A DNA stretch of 64,000 nt from contig CM050451.1 of NCBI GenBank assembly GCA_027563935.2, forward strand, positions 30,829,565 to 30,893,564. Direction: 5' to 3'. Below the pieces are notes generated by a model. That model had not been told where the DNA came from, ran no database searches, and worked only from the letters and a program-made list of their open reading frames with translations. The translations under genes were made by a program, and so were the position numbers. Shown here piece by piece: positions 45,719-57,029 of the stretch; positions within the stretch are counted from its first letter, which is position 1, and every line of letters begins with the position of its first letter. The DNA comes from Costus lasius. Its lineage: Eukaryota > Streptophyta > Magnoliopsida > Zingiberales > Costaceae.

Positions 45719-48196
45719 TAGTGCTTGTACTCTCTGTGCATCTTATCTCGCCTGAGAGGGACGCGGAGACCAAGTATGAAATCTGGATCCCATCTCACTA
45801 AAAGAGTGTTACTCTTTCGGACTGTTTTACTGGATTTTTCAGTCAGATAAAATAGTGAGAAAAGAATCTTTCTTAAGTCCTGGATTGATTCTAAACATTG
45901 ATACTGACCTTGCTGTTCTTGCATTGTTGTAGATTACTGCAGCAACGAACACCACGAATTTCAATGTGCGATCCCTACTGGAAAGGGAGAAGTTTGCTGG
46001 GCCAAACTTCTCGGACTGGTATGGACACCTTAAGATTGTTCTTAAGGCAGAGAGGAAGCTGTATGTCCTCGAGACGGCTATACCGCCTCAACCCGCTGCG
46101 AACGCCGCTAGGGCGGTTCGGGAAGCCTACGAAAAGCATGTCAATGATAGCATTGATGTCGCTTGCCTGATGCTTGTGTCTATGACGCCAGAGCTGCAGC
46201 GTCAGCATGAGGATCTATCTGCTATACAGATTATAGCAAACCTCAAGATGCTGTATGCTGCACAGGCTAGGACTGAACGCTACAATTTGACTAAGCTTTT
46301 CTTTCAGAGCAAACTGGCTGAAGGGAGTCCAGTGGGAGCTCACGTACTCAAGATGATTGGGTACAAAGAGGCTCTAGAGAAACTGGGACATACCGTCAAT
46401 CAGGAGCTTGCTGTAGACATCATTCTTCAGTCTCTCCCGGCCTCTTTCGATCCGTTCATTATTAATTTCAATATGAACAAGATCGACTGTACCCCGGCAG
46501 AGTTACTGAACATGCTCTTGACTACAGAGTTGACTCTAAAGGGAAAGCCTTCAACCTCTGTCTTAATGGTTCCTTCAAGGAACAAGAAGAAGGGGAAGAA
46601 GGGCAAAGCCCCTGTCAAGAGCTACAACAAGGCTCTGAAACAAAAGGTTAAGCGGTCGAAGGAATACAGATGTTTCCATTGTGGCCAGCTTGGTCACTGG
46701 AAAAAGGACTGTAAAGCGCTCCAAGGAGACAAGAAGGGAAGCATGCCTTCTGGCTCAGGTATATTTGTGACTGAAGTCATGATATCTTCTTCTTCTATTT
46801 CATGGGTGTTGGACACTGCATGTGGAGTTCACATTTGTTCAAATGTACAGGAACTCAAGAGAAGAAGACAGGTGGGACAGCATGAGGTGGACCTACGAGT
46901 TGGAAACGGGGCACGGGTTGATGCTGTTGCTGTAGGAGTTTATTACATCTCATTACCATCTGGACTTGTATTGGAACTAGACAATTGTTACTTTGTACCA
47001 AGCATTACGAAAAATATTATCTCTATTCCTGCTCTTGTCAGGAAAGGATTTTCCTTTGAATGCAATATTTCAAAGTGTGTAATTTCTTATGATAATATTG
47101 TTTATGCTACTGGATCAATTAACAATGGGTTATTCATGTTGGACATGGAATGTTCTGTACAAAATATTGATAATAAGAATGCCAAGTATGCTGATGACAG
47201 CACCTTGCTATGGCATAGTCGTTTAGGCCATATTAACAAGAAACGCATTAAGCGCTTGCATGATCATGGACTGCTGGGATCATTCTCCTATGAGGAGATT
47301 GATACATGCAAAGCTTGTTTAATGGGTAAAATGACGAAGGCTCCTTTTCTTCACAAAGGTCAAAGGGCTTCAGGTTTACTTGACCTTATACACAGTGATG
47401 TGTGCGGGCCATTTAGTAAACATGCCAGAGGTGGCTATCTATACTTCATTACCTTTACTGATGATTTCAGTAGATACGGGTATGTCTATCTAATGAGACA
47501 TAAGAGTGAATCTTTTGACAAGTTCAAAGAGTTCAAAAATGAAGTACAGAATCAGCTAGGCCGAAATATCAAGGCACTTCGCTCAGATCGAGGTGGAGAA
47601 TACCTAAGTCGAGAGTTTACTGACTATCTGAAGGAGTGTGGGATTATCACACAGCTCACTCCGCTAGGAACATCGCAATGGAATGGTGTGTCCGAAAGGA
47701 GGAACAGAACCTTATTGGATATGGTTCGTTCTATGATGAGTCAGACTACTCTACCTTACTCCTTTTGGGGATTTGCACTGGAAACAGCTGCAAAGGTACT
47801 AAACCGAGTGCCATCCAAGGCAGTTTTAAAGACGCCATATGAGTTATGGTATGGGAAACAGCCGAGCTTGACATTTATCAAGATCTGGGGTTGCGAGGCT
47901 TATGTCAAAAAGCTCGCCTCTGGGAAACTAGAGAGCAGATCTGAGAAATGCATCTTTGTCGGTTACCCTAAGGAAACTAAGGGTTATTATTTCTACGATC
48001 CCAAAGAGAACAAGGTATTTGTTGCTCGGACGGCCATTTTTCTTGAGAAGGAATTTCTTCTGCAAGAGGCCAGTGGGAGAGAAATAAAGCTGGATGAGAA
48101 TCCAGAGGAAGGACAAAGTAGTCAAGCACAGTTGGATGAGCATGAGCCAGTGGTCAGGTTATTGAACAACCTGAGGCTCAGATATCACGGGAACCG
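45719..48196 (+). pseudogene. Leader end, gag and first half of pol, inverted piece of complex I
   Basis: Begins inside the leader (TTAGTGCTTGTACTC, as at 23833 in C). The acceptor-like tract TTGTTGTAG ends at 45932, followed by codons in frame with gag. The codon aligned with C's ATG is ACG (45954-45956), so there is no AUG at the gag start; the listed start 45966 is GTG. The frame is then open through gag, CCHC, protease LDTACG, pre-integrase, and integrase with D, D (RSDRGGEYLS) and E (NGVSERRN), to about 48135, and breaks off at REP near 48196. After that the frame runs into a minus-oriented leader piece, so the tail of this ORF to 48413 is a chance extension. Confidence 0.9.
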
Positions 48197-48361
48197 ACAA
48201 AGATGTAAGCATGATACAAGCGCAACTTCATGTAAGCATGATACAAGCGCAACTACATGTAAACAAAGCATACATCAAGTAAAAGTAAGCGCAACATGTA
48301 TGGATCACAAGGACTTGAAGCAATCATATAGATCATATCAAGAACCAGCTCTGATACCAAT
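48197..48361 (-). other. Short leader remnant with primer site, complex I
   Basis: Minus-strand leader DNA next to the right LTR. TGGTATCAGAG (plus CTCTGATACCA, 48349-48359) is the primer site. The left part holds a 27 bp unit, ATGTAAGCATGATACAAGCG-, repeated twice (48203-48229, 48230-48256), with a start of a third. Confidence 0.8.
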
Positions 48362-50010
48362 TGAAGGAACCCCTAGTTCAAAGGGGGGAGAAACCCTAAA
48401 CTTGCGATTCTAACAAGCATGGCGAAAAGGGTTTCTAAACAAGATCGAATATGATAACTATATGATCAACTTGAAGTTATGAGAACTCATACCAAAGCCA
48501 TGAAGAGGGTGGCGGCTTGGAAGCAAGAGATCAAAGTAGGTCTCCTCTTCAAGTTCACACACAAGATGAGGGGTGGCTACCCTTTAGGATCTTCCTTGTG
48601 CTAGCAAGAGATCCCAATGTCCTTGTCGTGTGTTGAGATGCGCTTGGCCGAGAACTACCGTCTCCAAGAATCCTCTTTCGTCCAACGAAGATGACAATTC
48701 AGTAAAACCGATTTGCGTTAAGCCTTCTCCAATCAAGTCATGGCGTTACACTTCCATAAATGGAAGGTTTTTCAAGCCATGCGCTCACTTGAAGGAAAAA
48801 CCGCCCAACAAGCCTTTACACCTTGAACCATACGTTCACCCATGTGAACCGGTTCAAGTCAATTAGGTTCAACCCAATTCGGTTTATTAAACCAGCCCAA
48901 GCCATGGTCTAGATCTCTTTGAACCAAATGGTTCAAGATCTAACCGTTCATCTCTTGATGCTCCTGATCTCTTCGATCTAGCATGCATACTCTCGATCGA
49001 AGCTTACCGATCTCAAGCCCTAATCAATCAAACATGATCAGACTAGATCTCACTTACAATCAGAGTCTGAACTCGTTTAAACTGAGTCTAAACAGTTCAG
49101 TCCACACGATCTGACTTAAGTAAGCCATATCATCAAATTGTGCGACCCTAAGGGTTTCCTTTAAATGTCGGTAACGATAACTTTCGTTATCACAATCAGT
49201 GAGGGGTATCTAGCAACACATCACTGTCTCCCGATATAAAGGAAAGAGTCTTCCAAGACTACACCCAAACCACAGCACAAGTGTGAATCAACTTCACTAG
49301 GCATACATGTGTCCTTTGCCACTGGATGTTCTTATTGGACAAGCGGGTCAAGCTTGTAACTCCAATACGATGAGCATGATTAGATCAGATGAACATAGTC
49401 ATCTGGGTATGGCCATACACTTCCTCAATCATCTCATATCGGGGGGCCCCTTAGAACATCACACTCCTTGAACAAGGAGACGGCAATCCTATGTCTATCA
49501 CTAGTGCCCTAACCTGATTCAAGCTCACCATCCAAGATAGTCTATAATCATTATGTTTCAAATGATATTGAACTACCTCAAAACAATGACAATCATCATT
49601 TAGAAACACAAGTGATCTCAAGTCAAAGGACATGTGCCACTTGCTGCTTATAAGGATCATTCACATTGTGACAAGCAATGGAATATCCCAGTAGGGTCTG
49701 TCCAGTACATCCAATGTACCCATGAGTCTACATCTTATTCCATGCTCGAAGCATCCTATAAGATTAGCACACATATTAGTCTCAATCATATCAAGGCTGT
49801 CTCATGTTCACCAAGATATCTCGACTAAGGACAAAGAGCATGTCAGCCCAGCTGAACAGCTTTGAGACATTATTCAGAAGTACACTTATTATAGCAGACA
49901 AGGTAACAATCTGAATAACAACCATGCCTTTATAAACACAACAGTTTATTACATGATACTATTACAATCCCAAAGGCCTCAAACATTAGCCTTAAGGGCA
50001 TACTCTAACA
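48362..50010 (-). repeat. Right LTR of complex I (family 1, 1649 bp)
   Basis: Plus-strand edges TGAAGGAACCCCTAG and CATACTCTAACA. It is a different subtype from the left LTR: its end region and the segment 48400-48850 diverge clearly. GTATGGCCATAC is at 49407-49418; ATGGCTTTG followed by GTATGA is at 48501-48493 (minus). As the 5' LTR of a minus-strand element it is joined only to the 165 bp remnant. Confidence 0.92.
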
Positions 50011-51231
50011 GAGATAAAGCTTCAGTAAATGGTATGTTAATGTAAAGCTTTTTCAAAACATCAAGAAATTTTCCAAATTGCTTATCTAACTTTTCTTGAA
50101 CAATCCTTTAAGGAAAAGGTACTGGTGGTCTATAGGGTGGAGGTAGATTAGTCTTAGAATCATCTTCTTTACATGGCACATCCCCTTTTTGTTTACTTCC
50201 CTTTTGAGGTGTTAAACTAGGTAGTGTTTGTTTATGTTCAGAAGATTTCTCTAATTCTAATTCCTCATAATGATCATTAATAGACTCTTTCTCCTTAAGT
50301 TCTCCTAATTGTCTCCCACTTCTAGTGAAATGGCATTGCAATGTTCCCCAGAGCTTAATCTAGATATCTGTTCTTCTAAAACTTTATTGTACGCCACTAA
50401 AGATTCTAATTGAGAAGCAAGGTGACTAACAGTTTCTTCAAGATCCTCAAATTTTTTTGTGTTTTGAATTTATTGAATTTGGCTAGCTGAAAGTTTCTCT
50501 AGCATGGGTTCACTAACCTCTTCAGTCAAGGGTTGCTGATCCTCATTCTCATTCTTACCATGTTGATGACAACATAACATTCCTTCATTTGGAGCCCATT
50601 GGCTATGATTCAAGGACATCTCCTCAAGCAACTTGAAAGCATCGTCAAATGTTCTACTCATCAAGGATCCCCCTGCGGCAGCATCAATAATTAGACGGAT
50701 ATTATAAACTAAGCCATAATAAAATGTCTGAATTAGAAACTCATTTTTGAAGCCATGGTTAGGACACTTCCGTTGCAGATCATTAAATCTCTCCCATGCC
50801 TCGCTGAGTGATTCTCCGCTCTTCTGTCGAAAGTTTGTGATTTTATTCCTCAATTGGATAGTCTTGCTCGGTGGAAAATATTTCATCAGAAAAGCTTTTG
50901 ATAATTGTTCCCATGTTGTGAAGGTATTGGGTCGACGAGAATGCAACCAAGATCGTGCTTGACCCCTGAGAGAAAAAGGGAATAATATCAGTTTTAATGC
51001 GTCATCAGAAACTCCATGAATTTTTATGGTATCACAATATTCAAGAAAGATATATAAATGTGAATGAGGATCTTCGATTGATGATCCTCCAAACTGGTCC
51101 TGTTGGATCATAGATAAGAAGGCAGGGTTAATTTCAAAGTTGGAGGCCTCAATTGCAGGTCTAGCAATGCAAAATTATATCTTTTGAGGATTAGGGGCTG
51201 CATAGTCCCTCAGTGATCTTTGATCAGCCAT
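50011..51231 (-). pseudogene. gag: gag of element E (Athila-type), broken
   Basis: Start ATG 51231-51229 (MADQRSLRDYAAP) lies 140 bp after the primer site. The gag core reads DPHSHLYIFLEYCDT, RSWLHSRRPNTFTTWEQL, FLMKYFPPSKTIQLR, FRQKSGESLSEAWERF and CPNHGF, the plant Athila/Tat gag signature. Stops: TAA 51177-51175 near residue 19, and one at 50472-50470 after SASQIQ; the following ~130 bp is degenerate. The last part (50341-50011) ends with KQFGKFLDVLKKLYINIPF, a segment normally just before protease. It breaks off at complex I. Confidence 0.88.
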
Positions 51232-51370
51232 TAGAAATGAATTTCCTATGCACACTAGAGCAGACTGATCAAATGATGTAAGTAAACAGAAAAGAATAAA
51301 AAGATAAAACATAAATGAAACCTAGTCTAGCAATAATCTCAACGTCTCTAATATCGACAAAAACTAAGGT

Positions 51371-51388
51371 CCCCGGCAACGGCGCCAA
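51371..51388 (-). other. Primer binding site of element E (tRNA-Asp type)
   Basis: TGGCGCCGTTGCCGGGGA on the minus strand, six bases inside the LTR edge. This is the primer site typical of Athila/Tat-type gypsy elements, complementary to tRNA-Asp. Confidence 0.9.
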
Positions 51389-51394
51389 AAACTT

Positions 51395-53334
51395 GTCGTG
51401 ATCCTCAAGTGCACGGATACTCAAAGTAATAAAGAAAGTATCGAATCCACAGGGACCTACGTTGTCGGATACTAAATAGCTGATTTCTTACTATCTAGGC
51501 TAATCGAAGTTGTGAGAATAGAAATTGAAAGCTAAAAACGGAATTATCGGAGAGAAAAGCTAGGACTAGGGTTTCGTTCACTTTAACTTTTATGAGCTAG
51601 ATATGAATAAGAATTTCGTCAGTTTAAATTTATCATGATGAAGATGTAATTTACTAAATAAAAGGGTTGTTTCACTTTCGTGCAAACAACCGCACAGGGA
51701 TTTATCCTCGCTTTCGCACAAGATTCTTCCCAACGCTGAAGATAAGTAAATCAACAAACAATGAATTCAAGGATCACTTTCGTGCATCCGAATTCAAGGT
51801 TGATAATCTCTAGTGGAGATTCAAGGATCACTTTCGTGCATCCAAGTCTCAACACTAGTTTTACTCATGGATCTCCAACGTTCCGATCCTTGCTTTCGCA
51901 CAAGATCTCCACGTTTGACAAATAAACTCGATCTATAGGTTCATGTTATAATTATGGCAATTAATCTACTAGAACAGATCAAATTAGATCTAACCTAAAG
52001 AAGGGATCCTAACATGCAATTCTAGGGTTCCAAATTCTCAAGCAATTACCTTTCGGTCTCAAGCAAAAATTCTAAGAACATAATTAGTAACATGAACTTA
52101 TAGAGAGTCTAAGTACGATTATCACATGAGCAAAATCATCATGGTAATATTAAACTCAACGAAATAGTAAAAATAGTCATCTAGTCATTGGAAATCAAGT
52201 GAATTACTGCCCCATGTCCCAAAAGTAGTTTAAGCTATCATCATGAAGGAATTACAATAGATCATGGTTTCAGAGGATCAAAAATCGAAGTAAAAGAGAA
52301 ATTTAGAAAATACAGCACAGCTGTGAAGTATTTCGTAGCCGTAATTTGCAAGAACCGTCGATGAATAGTGCCGGCGACTCCTTGTTCTTTGATTTCTCTT
52401 CCAATCTATCTCCTTTCAGTCTGAAACTTCTGGCACATTGTCTCCTCCTTCAGACGAAGCTTCAGTATGAAAATTACGGCCGGAGAACATCTGGATCGAG
52501 AGCGGTGGAGAAACCCTAGGCGGCGGCGTAGATCGCGATTTCTCCCTCGACAGTGCACGAAATTTGGGGCCTTTGGTCTCTCCGTAATCCACTCGTGAAA
52601 AGCCTCCTTTTTTCTTCTTACGGTATCCAATTTAGTGTTCTGCCGCAATCCTCTCCGCAAAAATTGGGCATTGAAGTTGACCTGGGCGTCGCGTTCAGAA
52701 CGGGAATTACGGCAGTGGAATTATTTACGGCACTGCCATAAAATCACTCGAGTCTTCTGTTCCGATGTTGTTAGGTAATTACGGCACCATAATCTGGTTT
52801 ACGGTAGTGCCGTAAAATCGGCTGAACTCTCTGTTCACGAACGTCTGGAAATTACGACCCGTGTAGTTTCTTACGGTAGTGCCGTAAAATTGGGTGAAGT
52901 TTCTGTTCTGAATCTCTTCGAAATACAGTACCGTAATATTGCTTACAGCAGGTGCCATAAAATTCAAAAAATCTTTATGTTCGGAAATTTCTCAAAATAC
53001 GGCAAGGCTCGGATTTTACGGTACTGTCTGGAATTACGATACCGTAAAATGGATTACGGCACTGCCGTAATTTGCTGACTTACTCCGTTTTCCGTGAAAT
53101 TTCTTGGGTGATCTCCTCTTGATGATGGTAATCCTTCTATGTATTTGATTTTGCTTGAAAACGTCTAAAATAGTGCCTTTTTACCTGAAAACCATGAAAA
53201 ACCAAAATAGAAGTAGACTTTACAATATTCAATGAATTTATCATGAAAACAAGTAAAAGATCTTCAATTTAGCATGAAAAGATATTGAAAATGATACAAA
53301 ATATACTACATATTTTGGTGTCATCAAGATATCA
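51395..53334 (-). repeat. 5' LTR of element E (1940 bp)
   Basis: Plus-strand edges TGTCGTGATCCTCAAG and CAAGATATCA; GTACT follows. It is uninterrupted and shows the empty site of D at 52350-52367. It carries the CACTTTCGTGCA repeats (51665-51840) and the TACGG array (52704-53072). Plus-strand ORFs here are not genes. Confidence 0.92.
52704..53072. repeat. Array of TACGG inverted repeats in the E 5' LTR
   Basis: Counterpart of 37979-38345. Several palindromes are intact (TTACGGTAGTGCCGTAA at about 52799-52815), others have single changes (CACTGCCATAA). Confidence 0.8.
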
Positions 53335-53529
53335 GTACTTACCAAATCCCGTGGAAGTAGTACCTCGCTCACTCGACCGATGGTTATGGTTCATGGCCAT
53401 ATCCTCAAGTAGAGCTGTCGCCTCTTCCACGCCCTTGCTCATGATTGTTCCTCCAGCCGTAGCATCCACCATCAACTTGGTATTATAATCCAATCCATTA
53501 TAAAAGATGTGGATTAGAACCCATGCTTG
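53335..53529 (-). pseudogene. Element F: Athila-type gag fragment, N-terminal side
   Basis: Minus strand reads LIHIFYNGLDYNTKLMVDAT, AGGTIMSKGVEEATALLEDM and NHNHRSSERG, ending GKY at the E insertion. It then continues in frame at 18539 downward. GTACT 53335-53339 is E's target duplication. It is cut on the right by the H LTR; GCTTG (53525-53529) should be H's target duplication. Confidence 0.88.
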
Positions 53530-53587
53530 TGTTGGTGTATATGCCCTAGGACCGAGTTTTGGTTCATTATTGTACTACTTGACGTTG

Positions 53588-53593
<6 letters not shown>

Positions 53594-53650
<57 letters not shown>
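53594..53650. repeat. (TA)n microsatellite in the H LTR
   Basis: About 28 TA units. The G LTR has only TATATATAT at the same place (near 16350), so it expanded after the copies separated. Confidence 0.95.
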
Positions 53651-53653
<3 letters not shown>

Positions 53654-54835
53654 TCTGGCATTGTCATTATCTATATTTTCTTACATCTGTGATTATGTAC
53701 TTAAATGATAATGTCCCTGGAGACAGATTGGATCTGTGCTCAAATGTTTGTCCCCAGTCGATGTACCTAAGTGGATATGGGATAGCATTTGTACTTGTGA
53801 GACTGGTATATGGGCTGGTTAGGCATGAGGTGCTAACACAGACATATGGGTATATCAGTGGGGGATATATTGGAACGACCCGCTGTGAGGCAATGACTTG
53901 GTGTCATGAGTTATCCTCACAAGTGATAGGAGATGCATTGATCCCTTGACTTGAGGTCATTGGCCATTCTATATGGTTAGGGATATGCTTTGATACAACC
54001 TAACACCACGCCGTAGTTGGGGGGTAATAACGGTTGTCATTGAGCATGTCACGACCCACATGAGAAGGCCAATGGACAGACAGAGGATTTGCCCCTTCCT
54101 AAGGGAAGTTTGATATCCATGGAGCTCCTCTATGGTTCTATGACTGAAAGTGTATGGTCATACCTAGGTGAGACCTGATTTAGTCATAACCATGAGATTG
54201 GATGAAAACAAGTGGTGACACACTTGTCCAATCGGATATCAGTTCGGCAAAGAGATTGGAATGCTTCTGTACCTAATTGCGATGATGGGGATGTCAATAT
54301 CGATATCCATTCCAATGACCTGTGTAGCAGCAATGCACTACTAGGTGCCACTCACTACTTGTGGTGACCTTTGGTCAGCACTGCCAGTGTCAGAGGAACC
54401 TATAGGGTCACACACCTTGATACTTGAGTTCTCGTATTGATCGGGAAGCCTTATGATCGAATTATTGGATAACTCGAATCTATTCTAGAGATTTCATCAG
54501 TGCCAATGGGCCTGATGAGTTGGAAGAAACTTATTGGAGACAACTTCCAATTTTGGCAAACTGGCCGAATTAACTATGGTTAGCCTCATTTGACCTTGGG
54601 TAACATTGGATTGGATCCAATAGCTTGGTTAACATGGGTAATGATTTTTGGGCTAGGCCCATTGCTTAGTTGGGCTCACTAATAAGTTGTCATGAAGAGG
54701 AAATCGCCTAAGGGGTATAATGGGGAGAGAACCAACCCCATTGGCGCCTAAGGGGTATAATGGGGTGAAGTGGGCAAATTTGCTTCATTATGGAAGCAAA
54801 TTGTGCCTAGCCCTAACCCTAACCGCCCCTTGCTC

Positions 54836-54843
54836 TATATAAG
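54836..54843 (+). promoter_or_regulatory. TATA box of the H LTR
   Basis: TATATAAG in CTCTATATAAGAGGC, the best core promoter in the window. Transcription should start about 30 bp downstream, near 54870, which would make R/U5 about 500 bp. Confidence 0.65.
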
Positions 54844-55369
54844 AGGCCCTAGACACCCCCTCTCAGGTATTCTACTCCTTGGAGGCGTGAGAACATAGAG
54901 AGAGGCGAGAGCAAGGGCAAGAGGTGCAAGTGATCTCTTCCATCAAACCCTAGCCGCAAGCCTTGATCATCCTTTCCTCTTGGGACAAGGAATTTGGTGC
55001 TTGGCGGCATCTCTCTTCTTCATCTTTCTTCATCCTTGGTGCATATACCTTGGAGGTGGCGCAAGTTGTGAAGGAAGTGAACAAAAGGCTTGGATCTTCT
55101 TGCCGAGGCTAGCACCGAGCGTGGAAGAAGAGGACTCAAGGGATCCGTGTGTGTGAGACTGCAAAGAGTGCACACTTGGGCGCCTATCACAACATCGGCA
55201 TCGTCTTGCTTTGAGGTATCTTCTATCTCATCGTGTCGACTCCCTCACTTGCGATCTTCACTGGGTTTTTGGGACCGGTTCGTTTTGGGGATATTAGTTC
55301 CGCTGTGCATTGTATTTGTGTCATTATGACTCTGAAAATTAGTAAAATATCCCTGGGGTTTACCAACAG

Positions 55370-55381
55370 TGGTATCAGAGC
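55370..55381 (+). other. Primer binding site of element H (tRNA-iMet)
   Basis: TGGTATCAGAGC, one base after the LTR end, is an exact match to the usual copia primer site. Confidence 0.92.
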
Positions 55382-57029
55382 GACTTGCGAGACTCGAACG
55401 ATGTAATTTCATGCTTTTCCATGCTCACATACCATATCTCAAGTTTCGCAAATTGCATGATCACATGGCGAATGATTTTTCTAAGTAGGAAAAATTAGGG
55501 TTTCTTGTTTCTATCATCTTTTCAATCTCTTTTGGATTTTTGGGTTATTTTTCTTGTATGATTTAAGGATCAAATGCGCACGTGGTTTTGTCAAGTAGGA
55601 CGGGCATTGTGTCTTCGGACTTGCCGGGTCTCTTGATCTGACAAAATTGCCAGCCGAAAGGATCTTTGAAATCATCATGAAAGTTTAATCGCAAATAACC
55701 AAAAGATTTGTGAAAAGAAGATGAGGAAAATAGACTGATTTTATGAAAAATTAAAATTTCAGATTTTATGGTTTTCATGAGCATGTAGAACTGCATGTGT
55801 AGATACCTTGCTTGTGCATAATGTTGTGATCATGAGTCAAGCCCCTTTTGCATGCCTGTGATGTACTCTTGTGAGGCCTGCGTGTCGCTTTTCTTTTATT
55901 TTAAATAAGAAGAAGATTAGGGTGATGCATATCACTTGAAGAAATGGCGCATGCATGCTTGTTTGCGCACCTTGCTTGGTGGCGCAAGAAGCACCCTTCA
56001 TTGATGGCGCATGGTGAGTGGCGCAAGTTTGACTTGGCCGAGCCTTAGGGCTTGTGTGCTATGTCTCTTGGCCCTTACATGGTGGCGCATCACCCATGGA
56101 GGAAGACCATGGCATTGGCCGAACCTTGGGTTGTACCCCGAGCGTTTGAGAGCTAAACCATGAGAGAAGGACCTTGGAGCCAACCTTGAAGATAGAGCTA
56201 GAGGTCGGCTAGGCTAGGTCTGGTATTGGGGCTTGAGTCCTAGGTCAACAGTTGAACCTTCTTTTGGCATGAGTTGGTTCAATGTCTTGAATAGGCTATG
56301 ATCACATCATTCTTTTACTATTTTCATACATATCTGCTAAAGCATGCCTGAGCTGTTTTATCGTTATGTTATCACTATAGGATTGCATGCCTGTAATGTT
56401 AGACATAAGATAAAACTGATGAGACCTCAAAAACCCTCATAAATAAATATAAAGTCCAGTAGCCTTCTAATGTATAGCCCTCACTAAGCTATCGATCAGT
56501 GGTGTTGTGAACTGTTTCCCACCCTCATGGGACATACCCACTTATCTTTAGAAAGTGTGTGGTGGCAATGGTTTCCCCAGTCCGTTTTAATTGGGCGCGC
56601 CTTCGCAAGGAAACTCATTGGCCCTGAGCATAACGATTAGGAATGGACTTGACTAGAATTCCATATGTGCTGGGCACATGATGAAACTCTAGAGACATCG
56701 TTGAGAGGTTAGGGTTTCATGCTGTATCCAGCCCTCGCTGGACATGAAATGCCTAGACTATCTCAATAAGGGGAATTGCTTGGAGTAATTGGCCGGCGTG
56801 CCCACCTTAGGAAGCATGGGTTACTTAGTGCATCTCATCCCACCCTCGTGGGACGCGAAGCCCCATGTGGAATAAGGATCTCATCTCACTAGGAAGTCTT
56901 AAACTTCCCGATTGACTTTGTGGGTTGTCAATTCGATTAAAATAGTGGGAGTCATAATCATTTAAAACAAATCCAGTTTAAATGATTTGAAGTAGTACTA
57001 ATCTGCTGTTTCTTGACTGTTGTAGAACA
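55382..57029 (+). other. 5' leader of element H (1.65 kb)
   Basis: No gene is supported. GGCGCA occurs repeatedly at 55940-56095. From 56156 it matches the leader of G. It ends with TTTCTTGACTGTTGTAG (AG 57024-57025), then AACA and the gag ATG. With the LTR donor this predicts a 5'-UTR intron of about 1.81 kb (55216-57025). Confidence 0.75.

Larger units (their letters stand above)
41624..50010. mobile_element. Complex I: rearranged family 1 copia sequences replacing the middle of element E
   Basis: From left: LTR (-) 41624-43308; pol 3' part (-) 43328-45718; leader plus gag and integrase (+) 45719-48196; a short leader piece (-) 48197-48361; LTR (-) 48362-50010. The outer flanks, ATGGG (41619-41623) and GAGAT (50011-50015), do not match, the two LTRs are of different subtype, and E lacks protease and RT across it. 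This fits recombination between separate insertions rather than one insertion event. Confidence 0.85.
18545..53334 (-). mobile_element. Element E: Athila-type Ty3/gypsy retrotransposon, minus strand, carrying D, C and complex I
   Basis: Two LTRs (18545-38606, split by D; 51395-53334) flank an internal region with the tRNA-Asp-type primer site at the right and gag, RNase H and integrase in minus orientation. The 5 bp direct repeat GTACT borders it at 18540-18544 and 53335-53339, inside the gag of element F. Protease and reverse transcriptase are absent, replaced by complex I (41624-50010). Without the insertions it would be about 8.3 kb. It has stops in gag and pol and cannot move on its own. 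Confidence 0.9.
53530..55368 (+). repeat. 5' LTR of element H (family 2, 1839 bp)
   Basis: Starts TGTTGGTGTATATGCCC and ends GGTTTACCAACA, followed by the primer site. It is close to the G 3' LTR. GTATGGTCATAC is a one-base variant of the shared palindrome (about 54153-54164). A TATA box is at 54836-54843 and a donor-like TTGAG|GTATCT at 55211-55221. Confidence 0.94.

Noticed and set aside
45966..48413. 815-codon ORF as an intact gag-pol
   Set aside because: After about 48196 it reads minus-strand leader DNA including the 27 bp repeats; it lacks RT and RNase H.
51395..53326. Ending E's LTR at GTCATCA (53326)
   Set aside because: That border gives no target duplication. Extending to CAAGATATCA (53334) gives GTACT on both sides and restores the F gag frame.
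53525..53529. GCTTG next to H, and GCTTG at 18241-18245 near G, as one duplication pair
   Set aside because: They lie at the far outer ends of the F fragment beside two different elements, and the second copy is three bases away from the LTR edge; coincidence is likelier.
54805..54828. CCCTAACCCTAACC as a telomere-like repeat
   Set aside because: Only two units, inside a family 2 LTR; chance-level.
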